Of a stretch of DNA of 64,000 bases, positions 33,910 through 43,146 are shown in pieces (within the stretch, counting starts at the first letter, position 1; each line of letters begins with the position of its first letter). The notes below the pieces were generated by a model. That model was given only the letters and a program-made list of their open reading frames with translations. It was not told where the DNA came from and did not search any database. The translations under genes were made by a program, and so were the position numbers. This stretch comes from Stenotrophomonas maltophilia. GTDB lineage: Bacteria > Pseudomonadota > Gammaproteobacteria > Xanthomonadales > Xanthomonadaceae. The stretch covers positions 1,035,441-1,099,440 of the forward strand of contig DEVL01000003.1 in the NCBI GenBank assembly GCA_002363385.1, given 5' to 3'.

Positions 33910-36364
33910 GACGTTTCTCCAATTGCTGTGCCGCGCGCAGTACGCGGGTCTTCCAGTCTTCGTTGCTGAGCTGACCGCGCAAACGCTCGGCCCACAGCGG
34001 GAAAGACAGCGGTCCGAGGCTGGTGGGGTGTTGCAGGCTCAGGGTGCGTGCCTGGCAGGACGACAGCGCGCGGGCCAGACTGTCAAGATCGAGTTGATCG
34101 TGCAGCACTTCGTGTTCGGCCAGCGTCAGCAGGATGTGATCCGGATCGTGCTGGCGCAGCACGTCGTACAGCAATCCACTGGAGGCCTGCAGCTGACGCA
34201 GGCTGCGCGGCGTGCGTCCTGGCAAGGCTGGCACCAGCATGCCGGACACGCGCGCGATGTCGCGGAACTGGCGTCGTGCGAGTTCACCCAGGTTGAGGCT
34301 CTCGCGCAGGTCCCTGAGCAAGCCCTCCGGCTCAAGCAGCGCGCGCACGCCCTCTGCATCGATTTCGACAGCGCGCGCAGGTGAGAGTACGAAGCCATAG
34401 TCGTTTGCCGCGTAGCCGAAGGTATTGGTGTGCAGCCGTGTCCAGCGCATCGCCATCAAGGCGGCCAGTCCTTCATTGACCTGCCGCCCGGCGAAGGGAT
34501 ACACGAACACGAACTGGCCCTCGCGGCGGCGGACATGCTCCACCAGTAACCGATCCGGTGCGGGCAGCGCGGACAGGCGTGCCTGCAGTGACAACAGCGG
34601 CACCAGCCATTGCAGCTCAGGGCTGTCTGGTGGGCTGGCCAGCACCGTTTCCATTTCATGCCCGAGCGCCTCCGACAGCGGCAGCCGACCGCCCTGCCAG
34701 CGTGGCACCACCCCATCGCCGCCGCGTGCCACGCGCACGTAGGCGGTCAGGTTCTCCAGGCGCACCAGCTCCAGCAGGCGGCCGGCGAACTGGAAGCGGT
34801 CGCCGGGGCGCAACCGGCTGAGGAACTGTTCCTCCACTGCGCCGAGCCGGCCGCCGCGCAGGAACTGCACCATGACGCTGCCATCGCTGGTGATGGTGCC
34901 GATCGACAGTCGATGCCGCAGCGCGACGCGGCGGTCATGTACGCGATACAGGCCATCGTCATCGCGCACGACCTTGTGGAAGTCCGGGTACTGCGACAGC
35001 GCGCGCCCGCCCTGCACGATGAACTCCAGCACGCCCTCCCAGTGCGCGCGGTCCAGCCCGGCGAAGGCATGCGTGCGTCGTACCTGGTCGAACAGCGCAT
35101 CGGGGTCGAAGCCACCGCCGAGCGCGCAGCTCACCGCATGCTGCGCCAGTACATCCAGCGACAACCGTAGTGGTCGTCGTGCTTCGATGTGCCCTTGCGC
35201 CAGCGCGCGACGTGCCGCGGCATACTCGACCAGCTCCAGCGCATGCGAAGGCACACACACGATGTGCCCGGATTCGCCGGGGCGATGTCTGGCGCGCCCC
35301 GCACGCTGCAGCAGACGTGCGATGCCCTTGGGGCTGCCGATCTGCAGCACCTGATCGACACTGGGGAAATCAACGCCGAGGTCCAGACTGGAGGTTGCCA
35401 CCACGCAGCGCAGCTGGCCTTCGCGCAGGCCTTCCTCGGCAGCGCGGCGCAGGGCCGGGTCGAGCGAGCCGTGATGCAGCGCGAGTGTGTCCGGGTCTTC
35501 CGGCCACACCGCAGACAGCGCCTGATGCCAGAGCTCGGCGTGGGCACGCGTGTTGGTGAACAGCAGGCTGGTGTGCACTGTCAGCAGTTTTTCCAGCACG
35601 CGCTGCAACTGCGACAGACCCAGGTGGCCTGCCCACGGGAAGCGCTCGCCCTGAGCGGGCAGCAGCGTCTCCACACTGACCGGGCGCGGCCGCGCGCCGG
35701 CCACCAGCGGGGCATCGGGCACATCGGGCAACAGCACCTCGCGTGCTTCGTCCAGGTTGCCCAGCGTTGCCGACAGCCCCCACACCTGCAGCGCGGGCAG
35801 GGCATCACGCAGGCGGCGCAGGTTCAACTGCAGCAGCACGCCACGCTTGTTGCCCAGCAGTTCATGCCACTCATCCACCACCACGCAGCGCAGGTGCTGC
35901 AGGCGCGCCATCGTGTCGGGATAGCTGAGCAACAGCGCCAGCGACTCCGGCGTGGTGACCAGCACATCGAGGCGGCCCTCGCGCGCCAGCCGCTTGTCGC
36001 GCGCGCTGGCATCGCCGGTACGCAGGCCCACATGCCAGCCCAACCCGAGGGCATCCAGCGGCTCACGCAGCGCGCGCGCCGTGTCGGCGGCCAGTGCGCG
36101 AAGCGGGGTGATCCACAGTACCTGCAGGACCGGTACCGGAGTCTTTGCGCGGCCGCGGGTGGTACGCGGGGGTGGATCGTTGAGCGCCTGCAGCAGCGGA
36201 CCACCGAACATCGCCAGCGTCTTGCCGCTGCCCGTCGGGGTATGCAACAGGCCGGACTCGCCGGCCAGGTAGTGCCGCCACATCGCTTTCTGGAAGGGCA
36301 GTGGCGCCCAGCCCCGGCTGGCGAACCATGCCGTCAGGCGGGCCATGGCCTCGCGTCGGGTCAC
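33899..36364 (-). CDS. Ligase-associated DEXH helicase (Lhr-like)
   Basis: An 821-residue superfamily 2 DNA helicase of the ligase-associated Lhr subfamily. Motif I PTGSGKT (residues 43-49), motif Ia ITPLRALA, motif II DEWH (164-167) in place of the usual DEVH/DEAH, motif III LSATLGN, motif V SSLDLGVDF, and motif VI LQRAGRARHRPGE. A winged helix and a long C-terminal Lhr domain follow. The start is GTG at 36364, overlapping the ligase stop (GTGA); ATG 18 bp later is the alternative. It should unwind DNA ends before resealing. Confidence 0.92.
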   Translation of the reverse strand: MTRREAMARLTAWFASRGWAPLPFQKAMWRHYLAGESGLLHTPTGSGKTLAMFGGPLLQALNDPPPRTTRGRAKTPVPVLQVLWITPLRALAADTARALREPLDALGLGWHVGLRTGDASARDKRLAREGRLDVLVTTPESLALLLSYPDTMARLQHLRCVVVDEWHELLGNKRGVLLQLNLRRLRDALPALQVWGLSATLGNLDEAREVLLPDVPDAPLVAGARPRPVSVETLLPAQGERFPWAGHLGLSQLQRVLEKLLTVHTSLLFTNTRAHAELWHQALSAVWPEDPDTLALHHGSLDPALRRAAEEGLREGQLRCVVATSSLDLGVDFPSVDQVLQIGSPKGIARLLQRAGRARHRPGESGHIVCVPSHALELVEYAAARRALAQGHIEARRPLRLSLDVLAQHAVSCALGGGFDPDALFDQVRRTHAFAGLDRAHWEGVLEFIVQGGRALSQYPDFHKVVRDDDGLYRVHDRRVALRHRLSIGTITSDGSVMVQFLRGGRLGAVEEQFLSRLRPGDRFQFAGRLLELVRLENLTAYVRVARGGDGVVPRWQGGRLPLSEALGHEMETVLASPPDSPELQWLVPLLSLQARLSALPAPDRLLVEHVRRREGQFVFVYPFAGRQVNEGLAALMAMRWTRLHTNTFGYAANDYGFVLSPARAVEIDAEGVRALLEPEGLLRDLRESLNLGELARRQFRDIARVSGMLVPALPGRTPRSLRQLQASSGLLYDVLRQHDPDHILLTLAEHEVLHDQLDLDSLARALSSCQARTLSLQHPTSLGPLSFPLWAERLRGQLSNEDWKTRVLRAAQQLEKRHGA

Positions 36365-37965
36365 CGCGCCAGCGCCTGCAGCTGGGCCAGCGTGTCGGCC
36401 TCGCTGGCCGGCTTGTCATGCCGCCAGCGCAGGATGCGCGGGAAGCGTACGGCGATGCCGGATTTGTGCCGTTTGCTGCGGTTCACCGCTTCGAAGCCAA
36501 GCTCGAACACCTGCTCGCCACGCACGCTGCGCACTGGCCCGAAGCGCTCGATCGTGTTCGCGCGGATCCAGCGGTCCAGCGCCAGAATTTCCTTGTCGTC
36601 CAGACCCGAGTATGCCTTGGCCACCGGCACCAGCGTTTCGCCGTCCCACACCCCGAAGGTGTAATCGGTGTAGAGCGTGCTGCGCCGGCCGTGGCCGGAC
36701 TGCGCGTAGATCATCACTGCATCGATCGTCAGCGGGGCGATCTTCCACTTCCACCAGTCGCCGCGTCGGCGCCCGGCCTGGTAGACAGAGTCGCCGCGTT
36801 TGAGCATCAGCCCTTCCACACCGCGCTCGCGCGCCAGATCGCGCTGCGCGGCTGCCTCGCTCCAATCCGCCACGCGGACCGCCGGCGACAGCATCAGGCG
36901 GGGGTCGTCCAGCGCGGCAAGCACCTCGGCCAGGCGCGCCCGCCGTTGTGCGAGCGGCCAAGCGCGCAGGTCGTCACCACCCAGTTCAAGCAGATCGTAG
37001 GCGAGCACACGCACCGGCGTATCGCGCAGCGTCTTCGGGCCAGGCTTGAGGCGCTGGATGCGCGTCTGCAGCGCGGTGAAGGGCAACGGCAGATCATCGC
37101 CGTCGGCCCAGGCCAGCAACTCGCCATCGATCACACAGCCATCGGGCAAGGCCATCGCCGCCGCTTCAATCTCCGGGAAGCGGCCATCCAGGCGTTCTTC
37201 GCCGCGCGACCACAGCGCGACCTCACCCTGGCGGCGCAGGACCTGAAGGCGGATACCGTCCCATTTCCACTCCAGCAGCCAGTCGTCGATCGGTCCGAGC
37301 GTGTCGACCTCCGCCTCAAGGGGGGAGGCCAGGAAGAAGGGGTAGGGCTGCTGGCGATCTTCCGGCCGCTCTTCCGGGGACAGCAATGCGGCCAGCAGGC
37401 CTGGCGTGGGTACCCATGTGCCCAGCATGCGCTGGGCGATGCGCGCGATATCAATGCCGGACCATTCGGCCAGTGCCTGCTGCACCAGCCGCTGTGACAC
37501 CCCCACGCGCAGCGCGCCGGTCAGCAGCTTGTTGAACACCAGCCGCTCGTCGAAGGCAAGCTGTTGCCACGCCTGCGTGATCGCGGCGTGGCGCACCGGC
37601 TCGGGTTGATTGGCGACCGGCAGCAGCTTCTGCTCGATCCAGTCGGCGAGCGCGATATCCGCACCGGTCTGCAGCGGATCGTCCATCAGCAGGGTGAGTG
37701 TCTCGGCCAGATCGCCGACCTGGTCGTAGCTGTCGTCCACCAGCCACGCAGGTGTGTCGGACATCTCGGCTACCCACGCGCGCAGTTCGGCATTGCCGGC
37801 GATCTTCTGCCGCGCACTGGTGACCTTGCCGCCGGCCAACAGGAACAGGGCCCATGCCGCATCGTGCGCAGGCGCCTGCTGGAAGTAGCGCACCAGCGCA
37901 GCGCGCTTGTCGCCGGTGGCGGTGCTGCGGTCCAGTTCGCTGTAAAGCGCGGCGAAGCGTTTCAT
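36361..37965 (-). CDS. ATP-dependent DNA ligase (cassette type)
   Basis: A 534-residue ligase that seals nicks using ATP. An N-terminal helical DNA-binding domain (about 1-200) precedes the nucleotidyltransferase domain with K234 in EWKWDGIRL as the adenylated lysine, motif III-like VALWSRGEERL, motif IV VIDGELLAW, motif V GLMLKRGD...WWKWK, then an OB domain. It is additional to the essential NAD-dependent LigA expected elsewhere. It overlaps the exonuclease gene upstream (ATGA) and the helicase downstream, so all four cassette genes are translationally coupled. Confidence 0.94.
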   Translation of the reverse strand: MKRFAALYSELDRSTATGDKRAALVRYFQQAPAHDAAWALFLLAGGKVTSARQKIAGNAELRAWVAEMSDTPAWLVDDSYDQVGDLAETLTLLMDDPLQTGADIALADWIEQKLLPVANQPEPVRHAAITQAWQQLAFDERLVFNKLLTGALRVGVSQRLVQQALAEWSGIDIARIAQRMLGTWVPTPGLLAALLSPEERPEDRQQPYPFFLASPLEAEVDTLGPIDDWLLEWKWDGIRLQVLRRQGEVALWSRGEERLDGRFPEIEAAAMALPDGCVIDGELLAWADGDDLPLPFTALQTRIQRLKPGPKTLRDTPVRVLAYDLLELGGDDLRAWPLAQRRARLAEVLAALDDPRLMLSPAVRVADWSEAAAQRDLARERGVEGLMLKRGDSVYQAGRRRGDWWKWKIAPLTIDAVMIYAQSGHGRRSTLYTDYTFGVWDGETLVPVAKAYSGLDDKEILALDRWIRANTIERFGPVRSVRGEQVFELGFEAVNRSKRHKSGIAVRFPRILRWRHDKPASEADTLAQLQALAR

Positions 37966-38969
37966 TCTTCGTCCCCGTAGCCGGTGGCGAAGGCCTCGGC
38001 GGCGACACCCCGCTCGCGCAGGAACCGGATCAGCGCATCGGTATTGCCGTGGGTGGCGATGACGCGGCGTGCGCCGGTCTCGGCGATGGTGCGCAGCAGG
38101 TCGGGCCAGTCGGCGTGATCGGAGACCACAAAGCCGCGATCGTAGTTGCGCCGGCGACGGTTGCCACGCACCCGCATCCAGCCCGAGGCAAAGCCCAGCT
38201 GCGCGCGCTTGAAGCGGCGCATCCACGCGCTCCCGGCGGCCGAGGGTGGAGCAAGAATCAGCTTGCCGGCGAACTCGGCGCCGCGCGCCTGTTCGCTGAC
38301 CGGCTCGGTGGCCAACATGGGAATGCCGGCCTGGCGATAGACCGCGACACCGGTGGCGATCGCGCCATGCAGCAGGGCGGGCTGGTCATCCAGTGGCAGC
38401 AGTTCGGCAAGGATCCGCTGCGCTTTGCCGAGCGCGTAGCACAGCAGCACGGCCGCCTCGCCGCGCGCTTCGCACTCGCGCCGCCAGGCCACGATGTCGG
38501 CGGCGACCTGGGCGGTGTCCGGCCAGCGGTAGACCGGCAGGCCGAACGTCGCTTCGGTGATGAAGGTGTCGCAGGGCACCACCTCGAATGGGTCGCAGCT
38601 CGGATCGTGCTGGCGCTTGTAGTCGCCCGAGGCCACCCAGACCCGTCCGGCATGCGCGATCCGCACCTGCGCCGAGCCAAGCACATGCCCGGCCGAATGC
38701 AGCGAGACCTCGGTGTCGCCCAGCGTGAAGCGCTCACCGTAATCATGTGCGGTGCAGTCCACATCGCCCAGCCGCCAGCGCAGGATCGGCAGGGTCTGTG
38801 TGGTGCAGTGGTAGTGGCCCATCCCGTTGCGCGCGTGATCGCCATGGCCGTGCGTGATCACCGCCCGCGGTACCGGGCGCCAGGGATCGATATGGAAATC
38901 ACCGGCCGGGCAGTAGAGGCCCTCCGGGCGCAGCACCACCAGGTCGTCGTTGTCGGCATCCACGTTCAT
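37962..38969 (-). CDS. Ligase-associated MBL-fold DNA exonuclease
   Basis: A 335-residue metallo-beta-lactamase/beta-CASP type nuclease. The zinc motif HGHGDH (H40-G-H-G-D44-H45) follows VPRAVIT, and later metal ligands lie in SAGHVLGSAQ, ASGDYKRQ and SDHADW. It is the first gene of the cassette and probably resects DNA ends for the helicase and ligase. The ATG at 38969 faces the AidB-like gene across 109 bp, so both promoters share that interval, which also holds a 7-bp inverted repeat (cctgcac / gtgcagg) around 38971-38999. Confidence 0.92.
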   Translation of the reverse strand: MNVDADNDDLVVLRPEGLYCPAGDFHIDPWRPVPRAVITHGHGDHARNGMGHYHCTTQTLPILRWRLGDVDCTAHDYGERFTLGDTEVSLHSAGHVLGSAQVRIAHAGRVWVASGDYKRQHDPSCDPFEVVPCDTFITEATFGLPVYRWPDTAQVAADIVAWRRECEARGEAAVLLCYALGKAQRILAELLPLDDQPALLHGAIATGVAVYRQAGIPMLATEPVSEQARGAEFAGKLILAPPSAAGSAWMRRFKRAQLGFASGWMRVRGNRRRRNYDRGFVVSDHADWPDLLRTIAETGARRVIATHGNTDALIRFLRERGVAAEAFATGYGDEE

Positions 38970-39078
38970 GCCTGCACTGTGCCGCCGCCCTCGTGCAGGA
39001 GGTGAGAATCCGCATGAACGGCGGCCCAGCCGGGGATGCGGCAGAATCGAGGTCTCTGTCTGCAAGGAGGGTGCCCCG

Positions 39079-40710
39079 ATGAGGCCTGCACTGCCCGCGT
39101 TCGAGACGCACGAGGTGAGCAACCAGCCGCCGCCCTTCGTGGGCCGCAACCTTTGGGCGGACGATGTGGCGCTGGCCGATGCAGTACAGCGCGAAGGCGG
39201 CGCTGCGTTCGTGGGCCAGCTGGCGCGGTATGGCGTCCTTGCCGGCGATGAGTTGTATCGGATCGGTTTCGATGCCAACCGCGACCGGCCGCGGCTGCGC
39301 ACGCACGATGCGCAGGGCCATCGCATCGATACGGTCGAGTTCCATCCGGCCTACCACCGGTTGATGACCGCGGCGAAGACGCATGGCGTGGCCGGGCTGT
39401 CGTGGCACGACGGCCGTCCTGGCGCACATGTCGCGCGCGCGGCGCTGAGCTATCTGCACCATCAGGCCGAGGCCGGCACCAGTTGTCCGCTGACGATGAC
39501 CCACGCCGCCGTTGCGGTGCTGCGGCAGGCGCCGTCGCTGGCCGACTGGGCGGACAAGGCGGCAGCGCCGCACTACGACCCGCGCGACGTGCCGATCGCC
39601 GACAAGGCCGGGATCACGCTGGGCATGGGCATGACCGAGAAGCAGGGCGGTTCGGACGTGCGCAGCAACACCACCCGCGCCGAGCCCCAGGCCGATGGCA
39701 GCTATGCGTTGGTCGGGCACAAGTGGTTCTTTTCCGCGCCGATGTCCGATGGGTTCCTGGTGCTGGCGCAGGCACCGGGTGGCTTGAGTTGTTTCCTGAT
39801 GCCGCGGCGCCTGGCCGATGGCAACCGCAATGCGTTCCACCTGATGCGTTTGAAAGACAAGCTCGGGGACTGGTCCAACGCCTCCAGCGAAGTGGAGCTG
39901 TGCGGGGCCCTGGCGCAGCGTGTCGGCGAGGAAGGGCGAGGGGTGGCGACCATCATCGGCATGGTGATGATGACGCGGCTGGACTGCATGCTTGGCGCCG
40001 CGGCGGAAATGCGCATGGCGCTCGCGCAGGCGCTGCATCACACGCGGCACCGCAACAGCTTTGGCAGGCGGTTGTGCGAGCACGCGCTGATGGCCAATGT
40101 GCTGGCCGATCTGGCAATCGAGTCTGAAGCGGCCACGGTGTTTGCGATGCGTGTCGCGCGCGCCGTGGACCAGGCCGGCAACGATCCGCAGCAGGCTGCC
40201 TTCGCACGCATCACCACCGCCGTGGGCAAGTACTGGGTGTGCAAGCGGGCTGCCGTGTTCGTCAACGAAGCGCAGGAATGCCTCGGTGGCGCCGGCTATG
40301 TGGAAGAGTCGATGCTGCCGCGGCTGTATCGGCAGGCCCCGTTGAATTCGATCTGGGAAGGCAGCGGCAACATCCAGTGCCTGGATGTGCTGCGTGCCCT
40401 GTCGCGCGAACCACATGCAATGCAGGCGCTGGACGCCGAGCTCGATGCGGCGGCCGGCGTGGATGCGATCTATGACGCCGCGCTGCGGGTGTTGCGCACG
40501 CAGCTGGCGGCAACGCCGGAACAAGCGCAGGCGCGTCGCATCACCGAACGCTTGGCGCTGGTGTTGCAGGCCGCCGTACTGCTGCATGCGCGCAGCCCGA
40601 ACGCATCGGTCTTCATCCGCTCACGGCTCGGTGCCGAGCATGGGATGGCGTTCGGGACGCTGTCGGCGGATGTGGACTTCGGCGCCGTCCTGAGCCGCGC
40701 ACTGCCGTAA
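39079..40710 (+). CDS. AidB-like acyl-CoA dehydrogenase family protein
   Basis: A 543-residue flavoprotein matching AidB of E. coli in length (541) and signature (MGMTEKQGGSDVRSNTTRAEP). AidB is induced with the adaptive response to alkylating agents, binds DNA and has weak isovaleryl-CoA dehydrogenase activity. FAD-binding stretches include CLGGAGYVEES and LNSIWEGSGNIQ. A strong AGGAGG precedes ATG 39079. It is divergent from the ligase-associated repair operon, which supports a DNA-damage role. I found no convincing Ada box upstream. Confidence 0.88.
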   Translation: MRPALPAFETHEVSNQPPPFVGRNLWADDVALADAVQREGGAAFVGQLARYGVLAGDELYRIGFDANRDRPRLRTHDAQGHRIDTVEFHPAYHRLMTAAKTHGVAGLSWHDGRPGAHVARAALSYLHHQAEAGTSCPLTMTHAAVAVLRQAPSLADWADKAAAPHYDPRDVPIADKAGITLGMGMTEKQGGSDVRSNTTRAEPQADGSYALVGHKWFFSAPMSDGFLVLAQAPGGLSCFLMPRRLADGNRNAFHLMRLKDKLGDWSNASSEVELCGALAQRVGEEGRGVATIIGMVMMTRLDCMLGAAAEMRMALAQALHHTRHRNSFGRRLCEHALMANVLADLAIESEAATVFAMRVARAVDQAGNDPQQAAFARITTAVGKYWVCKRAAVFVNEAQECLGGAGYVEESMLPRLYRQAPLNSIWEGSGNIQCLDVLRALSREPHAMQALDAELDAAAGVDAIYDAALRVLRTQLAATPEQAQARRITERLALVLQAAVLLHARSPNASVFIRSRLGAEHGMAFGTLSADVDFGAVLSRALP

Positions 40711-40716
40711 CGCAAA

Positions 40717-40738
40717 CGCCCCCTCCGGGGAGGGGGCG
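40717..40738. terminator. GC-rich hairpin between convergent genes
   Basis: An 8-bp stem (cgccccct / agggggcg) lies 7 bp after the aidB-like stop. No T tract follows on either side, so it may be a Rho-type or bidirectional transcript-end structure. Confidence 0.45.
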
Positions 40739-40772
40739 CTGCGACAACCGCAATTCGAACAGCTTGCCTGAC

Positions 40773-41177
40773 TCAGCGCTTGGCTTCGTTGGCGTTCTTC
40801 TGCGCGTCGTCGGCAACATCACGCGCCTTGTCGGCCACCTTCTGCGCGGCATCGGCGGTGGAGTCGCTGGCGTGGGCCGCGGCATCCTTGGCAGCGACCT
40901 TTGCTTCGCCCGCGGCTTCGGAGGTGGCGGCAGCGGCGCGGTCGAGTGCCTGCTGGGTATCGGCGGCGGCGCGCTCGGACGCGGCAGCCGCGTCATCGGC
41001 GGCATTGCGGGTCGCTGCGGCAGCCTTGTCGACGGCTTCGCGCGCGGCGGCGTTGGTGCTATCGGCTGCCTGGGCGGCATCGCGACGGGCCTGTTCGGCC
41101 TCCGGGCCCTTGCACGCGGCCAGGCCGAGCAGCAGGGAAGCGGCCAGCAGGGAGGTGGTCAACGGACGGATCTTCAT
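40773..41177 (-). CDS. Alanine-rich lipoprotein
   Basis: A 134-residue secreted lipoprotein with leader MKIRPLTTSLLAASLLLGLAAC and lipobox LAAC (Cys at 22, followed by Lys-Gly). The mature part is about 40% Ala with regularly spaced Asp, Lys, Arg and Gln, and looks like a long amphipathic helix or coiled coil, ending NANEAKR. It resembles the adjacent 113-residue lipoprotein and is probably a paralogue. Such low-complexity helices recall Lpp/OprI-type envelope lipoproteins, but no named family is certain. Confidence 0.75.
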   Translation of the reverse strand: MKIRPLTTSLLAASLLLGLAACKGPEAEQARRDAAQAADSTNAAAREAVDKAAAATRNAADDAAAASERAAADTQQALDRAAAATSEAAGEAKVAAKDAAAHASDSTADAAQKVADKARDVADDAQKNANEAKR

Positions 41178-41273
41178 GTGGCGCTCCGGTAAGGCGATGG
41201 ATGGGAGGCCAGCCTATTCATGCGTCTGTGAAGAACCGGTGGGTGGCGGGGCCTGCTCAACACGCGCCCAAAG

Positions 41274-41300
41274 AAAAAGCCGCTGGCGAACCAGCGGCTT
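41274..41300 (-). terminator. Rho-independent terminator of the upstream lipoprotein gene
   Basis: Read leftward, a perfect 10-bp stem (aagccgctgg / ccagcggctt) with a four-base loop runs into a T run (aaaaa at 41274-41278 on the plus strand). It separates the two lipoprotein genes, so they are transcribed separately. Confidence 0.9.
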
Positions 41301-41328
41301 CTTCAGACTTGCTTGAAGAAAGAAGTTA

Positions 41329-41670
41329 TTACTTCTTGGCTTCTTCAGCAGCGTCCTTGGCCTTCTCGGCGGTGCCTTCGGCAGCCTTGGCAGCGTCGGC
41401 AGCCTGGTCGGCAGCAGCGTCGGTGGCAGCGCCAGCAGCCTGGGCAGCGGCATCAGCCGAAGCGTCAGCAGCGGTGGTGGCGGTGTCAGCAGCAGCCTGG
41501 GCAGCGTCAGCAGCCGGGGCGCCAGCAGCAGCGGCCTGGTCGGCAGCGGCCTGGGCGTCAGCGGCAGCTTCGTTGGCCGAAGCGGCGGCGTCAGCAGCCT
41601 GCTCCTGCTTCGAGCAGGCGGTCAGAGCCAGGCCCAGGGCCATTGCGATCAGCAGCTTGTTGATGCTCAT
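41329..41670 (-). CDS. Alanine-rich lipoprotein, Lpp-like in character
   Basis: A 113-residue lipoprotein: leader MSINKLLIAMALGLALTAC with lipobox LTAC (Cys 19, followed by Ser-Lys). The mature protein is almost entirely Ala, Asp, Glu, Gln and Thr in a repeating pattern consistent with a single long alanine-zipper helix, and it ends EEAKK. A C-terminal lysine is what attaches Lpp/OprI lipoproteins to peptidoglycan, so this protein is a candidate outer-membrane to cell-wall tether. It has a strong promoter and a strong terminator, as expected for an abundant product. Confidence 0.78.
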   Translation of the reverse strand: MSINKLLIAMALGLALTACSKQEQAADAAASANEAAADAQAAADQAAAAGAPAADAAQAAADTATTAADASADAAAQAAGAATDAAADQAADAAKAAEGTAEKAKDAAEEAKK

Positions 41671-41724
41671 TGTTGTGAATCCTCGTCGTTAGATTAGGCA
41701 ACGCGCTATTGCGCGCCCGGCAAC

Positions 41725-41752
41725 ATGATGACAAGCCAAGATTGGCTGTCAA
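41725..41752 (-). promoter_or_regulatory. Strong sigma-70-type promoter of the 113-residue lipoprotein
   Basis: On the minus strand, a perfect TTGACA (41752-41747) is followed by a 16-base spacer and CATCAT (41730-41725). The spacer contains the palindrome gccaa-tc-ttggc, a possible operator. Confidence 0.55.
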
Positions 41753-41794
41753 GCGATCGCGCATTCAGTTTTGAGAAATGCGCGTTAAATCAAA

Positions 41795-42970
41795 TCAAAT
41801 CAATTCGATAGCGATGGCGGTTGCTTCGCCGCCGCCAATGCACAGGGTAGCAATTCCGCGCTTGGCCTCACGCTTGCGCAATGCGTTCACCAGTGTGACC
41901 ACCAAGCGCGCGCCCGAGGCACCGATGGGATGGCCCAGTGCGCAGGCGCCGCCGTTGACGTTGACTTTGTCATGCGGGATGCCCAGTTCGCGGATCGGCG
42001 CCATCGCCACGACGGCAAAGGCCTCGTTGATCTCGAACAGGTCCACCTGGTCCAGCGTCCAGCCGGTTTTTTCCAGCAGCTTCTGGATCGCTCCGATCGG
42101 GGCGGTGGTGAACCACTCCGGCGCCTGCGAATGTGTGGCGTGTCCGACGATGCGGGCCAGCGGCTGGAGCCCGCGGGCGGCGGCGTCCTCTTCGGTCAGC
42201 AGCACCACGGCAGCAGCGCCGTCGGAGATGCTCGAGGAACTGGCCGCGGTGACCGTGCCGTCCTTCTTGAAGGCCGGACGCAGGGTCGGGATCTTGGTGA
42301 CGTCCGAACGGCCCGGCTGCTCGTCCTGCGCGAACTCGACCTCGCCCTTGCGGGTGCTCACCTTCACCGGCACGATTTCATCGTCGAACGCGCCATTGGC
42401 CTGCGCAGCCAGCGCGCGGCGCACGGATTCGATGGCGAAGGCATCCTGCTCCTCGCGGCTGACCTGGAACTTGTCGACGGTGCACTCGGCGAACTCGCCC
42501 ATTGCTTTGCCGTCATAAGCGTTGACCAGGCCGTCGTGGGCCATGTGGTCGACCGCCTGGAAATTGCCGAAGCGGTTGCCGGTACGCGAGTTGGGGAGCA
42601 TGTGCGGGGCGTTGGACATCGACTCCATGCCGCCGGCAACCACGATGCTGGCCGAGCCGGCCTTGATCAGGTCATGCCCCAGCATGATGGCCTTCATGCC
42701 CGAGCCGCACACCTTGTTGAGGGTGGTGGCGCCGGTGGAGACCGGAATCCCGGCGGCGATCGCGGCCTGGCGGGCCGGCGCCTGGCCGAGATTGGCCGGC
42801 AGCACGCAGCCCATGATCACTTCGGAAACGTCCGCAGCCGGGATCCCGGATTGTTCCAGGGCCGCGGCGATCGCGGTGGACCCGAGGGTCGGGGTCGGCA
42901 CGCCATTGAACTGGCCCAGGAAGGAGCCGATGGCGGTGCGCTTGGCGGCGGCGATGACGATGTTGGACAT
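41795..42970 (-). CDS. Acetyl-CoA acetyltransferase (thiolase)
   Basis: A 391-residue thiolase. The acyl-accepting C88 (LNKVCGSGMKA), H347 (ALGHPIGASG) and C377 (LCIGGGEA) give the full catalytic set, and the length equals AtoB/PhaA-type biosynthetic thiolases. It condenses two acetyl-CoA to acetoacetyl-CoA or runs the reverse step. It stands alone, so a degradative role or supply to other pathways cannot be separated. The start at 42970 gives the family N-terminus (MSNIVIAAAKRTAIG). Confidence 0.94.
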   Translation of the reverse strand: MSNIVIAAAKRTAIGSFLGQFNGVPTPTLGSTAIAAALEQSGIPAADVSEVIMGCVLPANLGQAPARQAAIAAGIPVSTGATTLNKVCGSGMKAIMLGHDLIKAGSASIVVAGGMESMSNAPHMLPNSRTGNRFGNFQAVDHMAHDGLVNAYDGKAMGEFAECTVDKFQVSREEQDAFAIESVRRALAAQANGAFDDEIVPVKVSTRKGEVEFAQDEQPGRSDVTKIPTLRPAFKKDGTVTAASSSSISDGAAAVVLLTEEDAAARGLQPLARIVGHATHSQAPEWFTTAPIGAIQKLLEKTGWTLDQVDLFEINEAFAVVAMAPIRELGIPHDKVNVNGGACALGHPIGASGARLVVTLVNALRKREAKRGIATLCIGGGEATAIAIELI

Positions 42971-43146
42971 GTGCAATCTCTTTGGTGCGTGAGCGAAGAG
43001 CGGAATGGGAACGCGGGCGTTGGAAGCCGACGCATTTCCCGGCAGACTGCGTGGGGGTCGGTCCAGTATAGAGGGTCGGCATTGACCGCCGGTGTCTGCC
43101 CGGGAGGCCGACAGGTGGGGAAGGTCCATTCACAAGGGGAGCGGGG

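Noticed and set aside
38970..39078. Possible Ada or LexA site between the repair cassette and the aidB-like gene
   Set aside because: No convincing match to either consensus; only a 7-bp inverted repeat was found.
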